Shown: positions 1-8,330, counted from the first letter of the stretch. The stretch: DNA of 22,358 nucleotides from Gp7-AA10 sp035516895 (GCA_035516895.1 DATIZY010000035.1:1-22358); one strand, 5' to 3'. The notes: generated by a model from the sequence alone, not told the origin. Translations and numbers: made by a program.

Positions 1-2587
1 GCTTTTCCTGGAACGAGAGATCGGACCAGTCGTAGCCCATCTCGCGCGGCAGCGTTTTCGCGGCGACGTCTTCGAGGGCATCCATCGCCTGCCCCGAGCT
101 GTATCCGGGCGCCGCCGATCCGGTGATCTGCGCCGCGCGGAAGAGATTGAATCGCTGCGTCGACTCCGGACCGGAGGTCGTACGGACCGTCGTCAGCGCG
201 GACAGCGGGACCATGTTGCCGTCGTTGTTGCGGACGAAAAACCGTCCGATGTCGTCGGCACTGAGCCGGTCGGTCGCGTCGGCCTGCAGGAAGACGCGCC
301 ACTGACGGCCGAATCGATTGAACTGATTCACGAATGTGCCGCCGAGGTACGTCTGCAGCGCCTGATAAACGTCGCCGATCGGCACGCCCTGCTTCAGCGC
401 TTTGTCGCGATCGACATCGACGAAAATCTGCGGCACCGCCGCGCGGAATGTGCTGTTCACGTTCTGCAGCTCGGGGCGTTTGCGCGCCGCGGCGAGAAAT
501 TTCTGCAGGTTGTCATCGAGGAACTGCACCGTTCCTCCGCTGCGATCCTGCAGCCAGAGCGAGAATCCGCCCGCGTAGCCGAGGCCGGGAATCGGCGGCG
601 GCAGGAAACCGAATGCGGTCGCTTCCGGGATCTCCGCGCGGAAGCGCGCGTTGACCTTGTTCATGATCTCCTTCGCGCTCAGCCCGGGCGCGTTGCGTTT
701 TTCGAAGGGATCGAGCACGACGAATGCGAAGCCGTTGTACGTCGCATTCACGTACGACAGCAGGCTGAATCCGCCGATCGTCGTGTACGCGCGCACGCCT
801 TTGGTGTTCGCCAGAATTTTCTCGATCTTGCGCTGCACGAGGTCGGTGCGCTGCAGCGACGCCGCGTCGGGCAGCTGAACGTTGAGGAAGAAATAGCCCT
901 GATCTTCGTCGGGCACGAAGCTCGACGGAAGCTTCCTGCCGAGGACTCCGGCGAAGAGAGCGAATCCGGCGAGGATGGCGAGCGTGATCGCCGCCTTTCG
1001 AATCAGCAGATTCGAGAAGCCGACATAGCCGCCCGTCAGCCGCTCGAAGCCGCGATTGAACGCGGAGAAGAACCGCCCCGCTTGTTTGCGGGGACGAAGC
1101 AGCATCGCCGAAAGCGCCGGCGAGAGACTCAGCGCGTTGAACGCCGAGATCAAAACCGAAAGCGCGATGGTGACCGCGAACTGACGATTGAGCCGGCCCT
1201 GAATGCCCGACATGAACGCGACCGGCAGGAAGACCGACGAAAGAATCAGTGCAATGGCGACGACCGGACCCGACACTTCCTTCATCGCCTGAATCGTCGC
1301 GGCGCGGGGCGTCATCCCCTCCTCGATGTGATGCTCGACCGCCTCGACGACGACGATCGCGTCGTCGACGACGAGTCCGATCGCCAGCACGAGTCCGAAG
1401 AGCGAGAGCGTGTTGATCGAAAAACCGAGGAGCGGGAAGACGGCGAAAGTGCCGATGAGCGAGACCGGCACGGCGATGATCGGAATCAGCGTCGCGCGCC
1501 AGTTCTGCAGGAAGAGGAACACGACGAGGACGACGAGCGCCATCGCCTCGAGGAAGGTGATGGCAATCTCGCGGATGCCGTCGTGAACCGGCTCGGTCGT
1601 ATCCAGCGCCACGCTGTACGCCATGTCCTCCGGAAACGACTTCGAGATCTGCTCCATCGCTTTGCGAATGCCCTGCGAAACGGAGAGCGCGTTGGATCCG
1701 GGCGCCTGGAAAATCGCGATGACCGAGGCGGGCTTTCCGTTGAAGCGTCCGATCTGTTTGTACGACAGCGCGCCGAGCTCGACGCGGGCGACGTCGCCGA
1801 CGCGTACCGCCGACCCGTCCGGATTGATTCGCACCACGATGTTCGCGAACTCCTCGGGAGTTGTCAGGCGGCCCTGCGCGCGGACGGTGTACGTGAACTC
1901 CTGGCCGGACGGCGCGGGCTCGGCGCCGATCTGTCCGGCGGGATTGACGGTGCTCTGCGACTGCACGGCCTTGAGCACGTCATTGACTGTCAGGCCGAGC
2001 TTCCCGAGCTGATCGGACTTCAGCCAGATGCGCATCGCGTATTCGGATGCGCCGAAGTTGAGGACCTGACCGACACCCGGCACGCGATAGAGCGCGTCGT
2101 TGACGTTGATCAGGGCGTAGTTGCCGAGGAACAGCGCGGGGTAGGAGTCGTGGGGCGAATAGAGCGAGATCAGCATCAGCGGCAGGCCCTGCGTCTTGCG
2201 ATACGTCAGGCCGAACTCATTGACCTCGGGCGGAAGGCTGGGCGCCGCCTGCGAAACGCGGTTCTGCGCGTTGACCTGATCGGCGTTGCGGTCGGTGCCG
2301 ACGTCGAATGTGACGCGCTCGGTGAACGTGCCATCGCTCGCGTTGACCGACTGGATATAGAGCGAGTCTTCGACGCCGTTCATCTGCTGCTCGATCGGCG
2401 TGGCCACCGACTGCTCCATCGTTAGCGCGTCGGCGCCCGGATACTGACCCTGGATCTGAATCAGCGGCGGGATGAGATCGGGAAACTGCGCGACGGGCAG
2501 GCCGAGCATCGACACGAGTCCGCCGAGAACGATGAGGATGGAGATGACGATCGCGACGATGGGACGATTGATGAAGAATCTGGCCAT
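1..2587 (-). CDS. RND multidrug efflux transporter, HAE1/AcrB family (partial, C-terminus off window)
   Basis: Proton-driven inner-membrane subunit of a tripartite drug efflux pump. About 862 codons are visible of a family length near 1,050; the 3' end lies beyond base 1. The start is ATG at 2587-2585 (MARFFINRPIVA), 9 bases after the adaptor's stop, with AGGA as a likely ribosome site. Visible hallmarks are the N-terminal helix, the porter-domain text GADALTMEQSVATPIEQQMN, the helix-4 proton-relay motif GLVVDDAIVVVE with its adjacent aspartates (around bases 1345-1380), and FVPDEDQGYFFLNVQLPD at the start of the second periplasmic loop. The reading frame stays open to the window edge, where EMGYDWSDLSFQE matches the late second loop, so no frameshift is evident. 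It is the last visible gene of the TetR-adaptor-pump operon. Substrate cannot be read from sequence. Confidence 0.95.
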   Translation of the reverse strand, partial: MARFFINRPIVAIVISILIVLGGLVSMLGLPVAQFPDLIPPLIQIQGQYPGADALTMEQSVATPIEQQMNGVEDSLYIQSVNASDGTFTERVTFDVGTDRNADQVNAQNRVSQAAPSLPPEVNEFGLTYRKTQGLPLMLISLYSPHDSYPALFLGNYALINVNDALYRVPGVGQVLNFGASEYAMRIWLKSDQLGKLGLTVNDVLKAVQSQSTVNPAGQIGAEPAPSGQEFTYTVRAQGRLTTPEEFANIVVRINPDGSAVRVGDVARVELGALSYKQIGRFNGKPASVIAIFQAPGSNALSVSQGIRKAMEQISKSFPEDMAYSVALDTTEPVHDGIREIAITFLEAMALVVLVVFLFLQNWRATLIPIIAVPVSLIGTFAVFPLLGFSINTLSLFGLVLAIGLVVDDAIVVVEAVEHHIEEGMTPRAATIQAMKEVSGPVVAIALILSSVFLPVAFMSGIQGRLNRQFAVTIALSVLISAFNALSLSPALSAMLLRPRKQAGRFFSAFNRGFERLTGGYVGFSNLLIRKAAITLAILAGFALFAGVLGRKLPSSFVPDEDQGYFFLNVQLPDAASLQRTDLVQRKIEKILANTKGVRAYTTIGGFSLLSYVNATYNGFAFVVLDPFEKRNAPGLSAKEIMNKVNARFRAEIPEATAFGFLPPPIPGLGYAGGFSLWLQDRSGGTVQFLDDNLQKFLAAARKRPELQNVNSTFRAAVPQIFVDVDRDKALKQGVPIGDVYQALQTYLGGTFVNQFNRFGRQWRVFLQADATDRLSADDIGRFFVRNNDGNMVPLSALTTVRTTSGPESTQRFNLFRAAQITGSAAPGYSSGQAMDALEDVAAKTLPREMGYDWSDLSFQEK

Positions 2588-2596
2588 AGCCGGTTC

Positions 2597-3793
2597 CTAA
2601 CTCGCCGCCGGATGGAGCCCCGGCTTCAGCCGGAAATGATCTTCCGGCTTCAGCCGGGAAGCCGACCGGCTGAAGCCGGTGCTCCATTCTGCCTGGCCGG
2701 TGCCGCTTTCCGGAGCGACTTTCATTCCGGTCTTGACGCGCTGGAATCCTTCCGTGATCACGCGCTCGCCCGGCTGCAGTCCGTCTTCGATGATCCAGTC
2801 GCTCCCGACGCGGTCGCCGGTCTTCACATTGCGAATCGTGACGATGTCGTCGGGACCGACGACGGCGATCTGCTCGAGGCCCTGCAGCTCGTTCACGGCG
2901 CGCTGCGGAACGAGCAGCGCCGCGCGATGAACGCCGGTCACCGCTCTCACTTTCGCGAACTGGCCGGGACGCAGGACGTTGCCGGGGTTCGGAAAGAGCC
3001 CGACGGTCGTGATCGTGCCGGTCTTCACATCGACTTCGCGGCCGGAGAGCGCGATGTGCCCGGGGTGCGGCCATACGGAGCCGTCGGCGAGGACGAGCTC
3101 CAGCTGCGCGTTGCGCATCGCCGGATCGCTTTGAAACTGCAGATACTCCTGTTCGCTCACCTGATAGGCGACGCGGATGGGATCCACCGTCGACACGGTT
3201 GTTAGAACCGTCTGCGGACCGACGAGATCGCCGACCTGCTGCTGCGCGAGTCCGGAGATCCCGCTGATCGGCGACGTCACGCGCGTCCAGTCGAGGTTGA
3301 GCTTCGCCTGTTCGACCGCCGCCTCGAGCGCACCCACGCTCGCCTGCGCGGCCGCGCGCGCCGACCGAGCATTGTCGAGCTCCTGCTGGCTGAGCGCCTT
3401 CTCCGCGGCGAGCGGCTCGAAGCGCTGCACGTCGCGCTCGTTCTTCGCCAGGTTCGCGCGCGCCTGTTCGAGGTTCGCCTGCGCCTGCTGCAGCTGCGCC
3501 TGGAACTGGCGCGGGTCGATTTCGAACAGCAGCTGTCCGCGCTGCACGTAGCTGCCCTCCGTGTAGACGCGCCGCAGCAGATAGCCTTCGACTTTCGGGC
3601 GAATGTCGGCATTCACGTCGCCCTGCGTCGTGCCGATCCATTCGCGATAGACCGGCTGATCGCGCTGGACGACGGTCGTGACGACGACGCGCGGCGGTGG
3701 CGGCGCCGCCTGATTCTTCGCACCCGCGCCTCCGCCGCACGCGGCGGCGGCGATCGCGAGCGGAAACAAGACTGCAGCCCGACTCGGCTTCAT
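2597..3793 (-). CDS. RND efflux periplasmic adaptor (membrane-fusion protein), lipoprotein
   Basis: Connects the RND transporter to an outer-membrane channel in the periplasm. The protein is 398 aa, starting at ATG 3793, which overlaps the TetR stop as ATGA. The N-terminus is a lipoprotein signal with a lipobox ending in Cys19 (AIAAAAC), followed by a Gly/Ala/Pro linker. Residues ~50-95 form the first half of the lipoyl/barrel-sandwich domain (IRPKVEGYLLRRVYTEGSYV). Residues ~98-170 are an Ala/Gln/Glu-rich coiled-coil hairpin, and ~172-195 the second lipoyl half (VTSPISGISGLAQQQVGDLV). Beta-barrel and membrane-proximal parts follow to ~358. The last ~30 residues (LKPEDHFRLKPGLH region) are encoded by an inserted palindromic repeat and have no counterpart in the family as I know it. 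No outer-membrane factor gene is visible; it may lie beyond base 1. Confidence 0.95.
   Translation of the reverse strand: MKPSRAAVLFPLAIAAAACGGGAGAKNQAAPPPPRVVVTTVVQRDQPVYREWIGTTQGDVNADIRPKVEGYLLRRVYTEGSYVQRGQLLFEIDPRQFQAQLQQAQANLEQARANLAKNERDVQRFEPLAAEKALSQQELDNARSARAAAQASVGALEAAVEQAKLNLDWTRVTSPISGISGLAQQQVGDLVGPQTVLTTVSTVDPIRVAYQVSEQEYLQFQSDPAMRNAQLELVLADGSVWPHPGHIALSGREVDVKTGTITTVGLFPNPGNVLRPGQFAKVRAVTGVHRAALLVPQRAVNELQGLEQIAVVGPDDIVTIRNVKTGDRVGSDWIIEDGLQPGERVITEGFQRVKTGMKVAPESGTGQAEWSTGFSRSASRLKPEDHFRLKPGLHPAAS
2612..2687. repeat. Three-copy GGCTTCAGCC palindrome cluster inside the adaptor gene
   Basis: Three 14-16 base near-palindromes lie at 2620-2633, 2644-2657 (both CCGGCTTCAGCCGG) and 2665-2680 (ACCGGCTGAAGCCGGT, opposite orientation). 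They are bracketed by a 7-base inverted repeat, ATGGAGC at 2612-2618 and GCTCCAT at 2681-2687. The whole unit lies within the last ~30 codons of the membrane-fusion protein gene, upstream of its stop at 2597-2599. The same core occurs at 10286-10330, so this is a dispersed REP-like family. Its mobility is inferred, and no REP transposase is in the window. Confidence 0.85.
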
Positions 3794-4407
3794 TGCGATT
3801 CTCCTGAGATGCCGCGCATGATGAACTCGACAGCGAAGCTGACGTCTTTGTCGAGCGCGGGCGGCTCCCGTTCGATGATGCGGTGCAGAACGATGTCGCG
3901 CGTCACCGATGCGATCACGATCGCGAGGCGCTGGACGTCGGCGCTTCGGATCTCGCGCCGCGCGATCGCTTTGCGGATCAGCGTTTCCCATTGTCCGAGG
4001 TACGTTTGATACGCCGGATGCTGCTTGAGCCGCCGTTCGCCCGACGGCTCCGACATCGCCAGATACAAACGGAAGAAATCGCGGTTCTCGTCGAAGTGCA
4101 GCATCTGCGTTCGAATGCGGCGCTCGAGCGCCTCCCGAAACGTCTCGCACGACTCGCACGCCTCGGTCAGTTTCTGCAGGAGCGTCTCGGTGGCGCCGTC
4201 CATCGTGCGCGAGAGGATCTCGTCGCGCGAGTTGAAATAGATGTAGACGGTGCCCTTGGCGACGCCGGCTTCGTCGGCGATGTCCTGCACGGTCACGTTC
4301 GTGATGCCCTTGCGGGCGACGACGCGCATCGCCGCATCGCAGATGGTCTGCTTGCGAAACTCCTCGACGACATCTTCCTTGGTACGCAACGGAGGCGAAT
4401 GGTACAC
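3790..4407 (-). CDS. TetR/AcrR-family transcriptional repressor
   Basis: Probable ligand-responsive repressor of the adjoining efflux genes, 205 aa, usual for the family. The helix-turn-helix is at about residues 36-58 (TVQDIADEAGVAKGTVYIYF), a textbook TetR signature. The remaining ~145 residues form the ligand/dimer domain, with two close cysteines in CESCETF near residue 84. The start is taken as GTG 4407. No ATG is available before the HTH, and a TTG at codon 8 is an alternative. The stop overlaps the adaptor start by 4 bases (ATGA, 3790-3793), so repressor and pump are co-transcribed and coupled. A palindrome at 4433-4448, just upstream, is a plausible self-operator. Confidence 0.93.
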   Translation of the reverse strand: MYHSPPLRTKEDVVEEFRKQTICDAAMRVVARKGITNVTVQDIADEAGVAKGTVYIYFNSRDEILSRTMDGATETLLQKLTEACESCETFREALERRIRTQMLHFDENRDFFRLYLAMSEPSGERRLKQHPAYQTYLGQWETLIRKAIARREIRSADVQRLAIVIASVTRDIVLHRIIEREPPALDKDVSFAVEFIMRGISGESQ

Positions 4408-4432
4408 GAGAATGACCGGTGCGTCGTGTCTT

Positions 4433-4448
4433 GTGACTGATCGGTCAC
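4433..4448. promoter_or_regulatory. Candidate TetR operator palindrome
   Basis: GTGACTGATCGGTCAC is a 16-base palindrome with one mismatched pair, 26 bases upstream of the TetR start, in the divergent gap between the efflux operon and the plus-strand HTH/GH127 pair. A related half-site, TGACCGGT, lies at 4413-4420. TetR-family efflux repressors commonly bind TGAC...GTCA-type palindromes in exactly this position. The sequence is directly seen; binding is inferred. Occupancy could affect both directions, since the plus-strand start is ~100 bases away. Confidence 0.55.
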
Positions 4449-4544
4449 CGTCGTATCTCTTTCACGACCAGGCACGGAGAGGAGGGGGCTCTGTGTCCTC
4501 TGAGCCTCAGCGGCGAAAGCAAAGTGGAGTACAGTACGGCGGTC

Positions 4545-4778
4545 ATGCGACATCCTGAGGCGATCCGGGCGCGCATCGAGGTCGCGACACTCGACGTGCG
4601 CGAGATTCGCTATCGCCTCGGCCAGTCGCAATCGGATTTCGCGGACATGATCGGCGTGTCGCTGCCGACACTGCAAAGCTGGGAGGAGGGCAAACGCCTT
4701 CCGGACGGTCCGGCGCTGGCTCTGCTGCGCGTCGCGGCGAAAAATCCCAGGATCGTCGCGAAGGCGCTCGGACACTGA
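4545..4778 (+). CDS. Small XRE-family DNA-binding protein, HigA/NadS antitoxin-like
   Basis: Predicted cytoplasmic DNA-binding protein of 77 aa from ATG 4545. An in-frame GTG at 4524 would give 84 aa, and neither start has a strong ribosome site. The sequence reads VREIRYRLGQSQSDFADMIG then VSLPTLQSWEEGKRLPDGPA and LLRVAAKNP. This is the typical helix-turn-helix plus short C-terminal tail of HigA/NadS-type antitoxins (the QSWEEGKR segment is the recognition region). Such proteins normally pair with a HigB/RelE toxin of ~100 aa, but none is next to it: upstream is the divergent TetR and downstream, 2 bases away, the GH127 gene. It may be an orphan antitoxin or a local regulator of the glycosidase. 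DNA binding is well supported; the regulatory target is inference. Confidence 0.85.
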   Translation: MRHPEAIRARIEVATLDVREIRYRLGQSQSDFADMIGVSLPTLQSWEEGKRLPDGPALALLRVAAKNPRIVAKALGH

Positions 4779-4780
4779 AC

Positions 4781-7069
4781 GTGCTCACAACCTTGCTTTT
4801 CGCGGCGGCCGCATTCGTTCCCAAAGCAGAGCCGTTCCCCCTCACCGACGTGCGCCTGCTCGACGGTCCCTTCAAACAGGCCATGCAGCTCGACGGCGAA
4901 TATCTGCTGAGCCTCGATCCCGACCGGCTGCTGCACAACTTCCGCGTCACCGCGGGACTCCCCTCCACCGCCCAGCCGCTTGGCGGCTGGGAGGCGCCGG
5001 TCGTCGAGCTTCGCGGACACACGGTCGGCCACTATTTATCGGCGCTCGCGCTGATGTACGCGTCGACGGGCGACGAGCGCTTCAAGTCGAGAGCCGACGC
5101 GATGGTCGCCGAGCTGGCCAAGGTTCAGGATGCGGAGGCGCAGCGCTTTCATCCGGGGTATTTGTCCGCGTTTCCCGAGGAGTTCTTCGATCGCGTGGAA
5201 GCGCGACAGAAAGTGTGGGCGCCGTATTACACGATCCACAAGATCATGGCCGGGCTGTTCGATGTCAGCCAATTGTGCGGGAACCGTCAGGCACTGGATG
5301 TCCTCACGAAGATGGCGGACTGGGTCGAGTTCCGCGTCGACCGCCTGACAGAGCCGCAGCAGCAGGCGATGTTAGGCACCGAATTCGGCGGCATGAACGA
5401 GGTGCTCGCGAATCTCTATGGTGTCACAGGGAATCCGAAGTACCTGCGCCTCGCGCGCGTCTTCAATCACAAGGCGATCTTCGATCCGCTGCTGCACCAT
5501 CGGGACCCGCTCGACGGGCTGCACGCCAACACGCAATTCCCGAAGATCATCGGCGCCGCGCGCCAGTACGAGCTGACCGGCGACGACTCCCTGCGCGAGA
5601 TTGCCACGTTCTTCTGGGACCGCGTCGTCCACCAGCGGTCGTATGTCACCGGCGGCAACAGCGACGGCGAACATTTCTTTCCTGAAGACGAATTCTCGAA
5701 GCATTTGAGCACGGACGGGCCGGAGACTTGTAACACGTACAACATGCTCAAACTCACGCGCCACATCTTCGAATGGACCGCCGATCCGGCGACCTTCGAT
5801 TTCTACGAGCGCGCTCTCTTCAATCACATTCTTCCCTCGCAGGACCCGCGCACCGGCATGGTCATCTATTACTGCCCCATGCGGCCGGGCGCGTGGAAAT
5901 CGTTCTCGACGCCCACCGATTCGTTCTGGTGCTGCGTCGGCACGGGCATGGAGAATCACGCGAAGTACGGCGATTCGATTTACTTCCACGATGACAAGTC
6001 GCTCTACGTGAACCTCTTCATTTCCTCAGAGGTGACGTGGAAGGACAAGAACGTCGTTGTCCATCAGGAGACGCATTTCCCCGAACAGGAGAAAACGCAT
6101 CTCTGGATTTCTGCACCCCAGCCGGTCCGAATGACCCTGAAGATTCGTCGCCCGGCGTGGGCGGATTCCAGGTTCATGGTGTTCGTCAACGGCAGGCCGG
6201 TTGCCTCGTCGGAACGGTACGTCTCCATCGACCGCGAATGGAAGGACGAAGACCGCATCGACGTGTTCATGCCGATGCGCCTGCACATCGAAACCATGCC
6301 CGACGATCCGTCGATGATTGCGATTCTTTACGGCCCGATGGTTCTCGCAGGCGACCTGGGAACCAGCGGCATGGACGAGGTCCAGCACTACGGTCCTTAT
6401 GCGCCGCAGATGGGCCGCCTGACAACACCGCCGATTCCGCCTCTGATCGCCCGGAATGCGGACGAGCTTCTGCGTCAACTCGAGCCTGACGGTCCGCTGC
6501 ACTTTCAACTCCACGGCATCGATCTCGTGCCGCTGTATCGAATCGTCAATCAGCGCTACACGATTTACTGGAACGTTTTCACGCCCGCACAATGGAAAGC
6601 TCGCCTGCAGCAGGTCGCGACAGAAGAAACAGAGCGTAAAGCCTACGTGCAACGCACCATCGATGTCGTGGATGTCAATGACGACAAGAGTGAGACCGCG
6701 CACGCCTTGCAGAGCGATCACGCAAATGAATCGCACTACGAAGCGCGCCGGACGCGCGAAGCGTGGAACGGCTGGTTCAGCTACGAGCTGAATGTCCCGG
6801 CGAACGCGCCGGCGGCGCTCGTCTGCGAGTACCCGGGGCAGCAAAACGGCGAGCGCGCTTTCGATGTCGTCGTCGACGGCCAGACGATCGCCACCGAAAA
6901 GCTGGACGAGTACAGCCTCGATCCCCGCATCGATCGCGAATATCCGATCCCCGAAACGCTGACGCGCGGGAAATCGCGGATCACGGTCGCGTTGAAAGCG
7001 CATCCGGACAGCGAGGCGGGCGCGCTCATCGAGATGCGGACGATCGTCACTGACGGCGGCGCACGATAG
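4781..7069 (+). CDS. Glycoside hydrolase family 127 (DUF1680), beta-L-arabinofuranosidase-like
   Basis: Likely releases beta-L-arabinofuranose (or a related sugar) from plant-derived glycans. The protein is 762 aa, starting at GTG 4781, two bases after the HTH stop and without its own clear ribosome site, so coupling is likely. The N-terminus (LTTLLFAAAAFVPKA) looks like a short export signal but lacks the usual basic residues. Residues ~18-520 form the DUF1680 (alpha/alpha)6 barrel. The family's zinc/cysteine centre is recognisable: GPETCNTYNML holds Glu315-x-Cys317 and SFWCCVGTGMENH holds Cys384-Cys385. These match Glu338/Cys340/Cys417/Cys418 of the characterised HypBA1 enzyme, and Glu297 (GGNSDGEHF) is the likely acid/base. 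A beta domain follows, then a C-terminal region (~600-762) like the DUF4986/DUF6805 modules. The last 23 bases overlap convergent cheB. Substrate specificity within the family is uncertain. Confidence 0.93.
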   Translation: MLTTLLFAAAAFVPKAEPFPLTDVRLLDGPFKQAMQLDGEYLLSLDPDRLLHNFRVTAGLPSTAQPLGGWEAPVVELRGHTVGHYLSALALMYASTGDERFKSRADAMVAELAKVQDAEAQRFHPGYLSAFPEEFFDRVEARQKVWAPYYTIHKIMAGLFDVSQLCGNRQALDVLTKMADWVEFRVDRLTEPQQQAMLGTEFGGMNEVLANLYGVTGNPKYLRLARVFNHKAIFDPLLHHRDPLDGLHANTQFPKIIGAARQYELTGDDSLREIATFFWDRVVHQRSYVTGGNSDGEHFFPEDEFSKHLSTDGPETCNTYNMLKLTRHIFEWTADPATFDFYERALFNHILPSQDPRTGMVIYYCPMRPGAWKSFSTPTDSFWCCVGTGMENHAKYGDSIYFHDDKSLYVNLFISSEVTWKDKNVVVHQETHFPEQEKTHLWISAPQPVRMTLKIRRPAWADSRFMVFVNGRPVASSERYVSIDREWKDEDRIDVFMPMRLHIETMPDDPSMIAILYGPMVLAGDLGTSGMDEVQHYGPYAPQMGRLTTPPIPPLIARNADELLRQLEPDGPLHFQLHGIDLVPLYRIVNQRYTIYWNVFTPAQWKARLQQVATEETERKAYVQRTIDVVDVNDDKSETAHALQSDHANESHYEARRTREAWNGWFSYELNVPANAPAALVCEYPGQQNGERAFDVVVDGQTIATEKLDEYSLDPRIDREYPIPETLTRGKSRITVALKAHPDSEAGALIEMRTIVTDGGAR

Positions 7070-8081
7070 CCCCTGCGATCTCGCCGAGCGGAAGGACCTC
7101 CTCGGCCGCGCCGCGGGCGATCGCCTTGTTGGGCATCCCGAACACCACGCTGCTCTTTTCGTCCTGCGCGATCGTCCTCGCGCCGGCGCGCTTCATCTGC
7201 AGCAGTCCGTTTGCGCCGTCATCCCCCATGCCCGTGAGGATGACGCCGACCGCGCCTTCGCGAGCGACGCGGGCCACCGACTCGAAAAGCGCGTCGACGC
7301 TCGGCCGGTGACGCGAGATCAGCGGCCCGTCTTCGACGCGCACGACGTACGCCGTGGCGCGCTGGTCGAGGCGCATGTGGCGATTTCCGGGAGCAATCAA
7401 CGCAAGGCCGGGGCGCACCTCATCGCCTCCCTTCGCTTCGCGCACCTCGATCGCACACAGCTCGTTCAACCGGCGGGCGAACGCCGTCGTGAACCCCTCG
7501 GGCATGTGCTGCACGATGACCAGGCCCGGACAATCCGGCGGCATCGCCACCAGCAGCTCGCGGATGGCATCCGTGCCGCCGGTCGACGCGCCGATCGCGA
7601 TGACTTTGTCCACACCCACGAGCGATGCGCGAACGCTGACCGCAGCAACGCGCCGCACCGGCTCAGCGGGCGCGAACGCCCGGGCACGCAGCTGCGCGCG
7701 CGCCGCGCCGCGAAGCGCATCGAGAAGAGTCACACTCGATTCGTACAGAAACTCCTGCACGCCGACGCGCGGCTTGCCGACGACATCGATCGCACCGTAC
7801 TCGAGGGCCCGCACCGAGTCGTGCAGTCCCGGACCGGAATGCGCCGAGCAGATCACGATCGGGATCGGATCCTCCGACATGATTTTGCGAAGAAACGTCA
7901 GGCCGTCCATGCGCGGCATCTCGATGTCGAGCAGCATCACGTCCGGCCTGCGGACCGCCATCTTGTTCATCGCGATGAACGGATCGGATGCCACATCGAC
8001 CGTGACGTCGCTCTCCTGGGCGAGCAGCGCCGACACGGTGTGGCGCACGACAGCCGAATCGTCGACGACGAGCACGTGCAT
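7047..8081 (-). CDS. cheB: Chemotaxis protein-glutamate methylesterase/glutamine deamidase CheB
   Basis: Removes methyl groups from chemoreceptor glutamates once activated by phosphorylation. The protein is 344 aa from ATG 8081, with a GTG one codon upstream as alternative. Residues 1-~120 are a receiver domain with the acidic pair VVDDS, phospho-acceptor Asp52 (MLLDIEMP) and a conserved Lys in VVGKP. A linker of ~35 residues leads to the esterase domain, with the catalytic triad Ser166 (IGASTGG), His192 (VQHMP) and Asp288 (GMGDDGA). All key residues are present. It lies ~2.4 kb from the rest of the che genes, and no other gene is in its transcription unit. Its 5' side faces the 7-bp repeat element at 8109-8501, so its promoter must lie in or very near that element. 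Confidence 0.96.
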   Translation of the reverse strand: MHVLVVDDSAVVRHTVSALLAQESDVTVDVASDPFIAMNKMAVRRPDVMLLDIEMPRMDGLTFLRKIMSEDPIPIVICSAHSGPGLHDSVRALEYGAIDVVGKPRVGVQEFLYESSVTLLDALRGAARAQLRARAFAPAEPVRRVAAVSVRASLVGVDKVIAIGASTGGTDAIRELLVAMPPDCPGLVIVQHMPEGFTTAFARRLNELCAIEVREAKGGDEVRPGLALIAPGNRHMRLDQRATAYVVRVEDGPLISRHRPSVDALFESVARVAREGAVGVILTGMGDDGANGLLQMKRAGARTIAQDEKSSVVFGMPNKAIARGAAEEVLPLGEIAGAIVRRRQ

Positions 8082-8130
8082 CACTCATCAGTCTCGCCAA
8101 CTGGCACATTCGTTACAGCAGCTGAGCACT

Positions 8131-8234
8131 GAGGACTCAGGACTTAGGACTCAGGACTTAGGACTGAGGACTCAGGACTTAGGACTTAGGACTTAGGACT
8201 CAGGACTTAGGACTTAGGACCTAGGACTGAGGAC
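8131..8234 (+). repeat. Left outer arm: ~15 tandem 7-mers (NAGGACT)
   Basis: Fourteen full units and one partial unit in perfect 7-base register. The first base of each unit varies among T, C and G (TAGGACT, CAGGACT, GAGGACT), and the other six bases are almost invariant (one TAGGACC at 8215-8221). Degenerate units seem to extend the array leftwards (GAGCACT at 8124-8130). The array is complementary to 8404-8494 and would fold with it into a ~90 bp stem that can slip in 7-base steps. Confidence 0.95.
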
Positions 8235-8238
8235 GCTC

Positions 8239-8292
8239 GAATTTTCAATTTCAAATTTCAAATTTCAATTTCAAATGAAAAATTGAAAATTC
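8239..8292 (+). repeat. Left inner AT-rich arm with its own hairpin
   Basis: Tandem ATTTCAA-type 7-mers flanked by a perfect 13-base inverted repeat, GAATTTTCAATTT at 8239-8251 and AAATTGAAAATTC at 8280-8292. The array is also complementary to the TTGAAAT units at 8331-8371, so two alternative foldings are possible: a local hairpin or a long-range stem. Its composition is strikingly AT-rich compared with the surrounding DNA. Confidence 0.9.
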
Positions 8293-8330
8293 AGAAGCGG
8301 CCAGTCACGGATCACAATCGCTCGGGGAAG

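Noticed and set aside
1082..2425. 447-aa plus-strand open frame
   Set aside because: It is antisense to the RND transporter, Arg/Asp/Glu-rich without domain pattern, and arises from the complementary codon bias of GC-rich DNA.
4408..4544. HigB/RelE toxin partner for the HTH protein
   Set aside because: No open frame of suitable length or with toxin-like sequence lies in the gap; the downstream neighbour is a 762-aa glycosidase.
6026..7003. 325-aa minus-strand open frame within the GH127 gene
   Set aside because: Shadow frame; the plus strand carries the intact glycosidase with its metal and catalytic residues.
8239..8292. Rho-independent terminator
   Set aside because: The hairpin is AT-rich with no GC stem and U-tract, and it lies upstream, not downstream, of both neighbouring genes.
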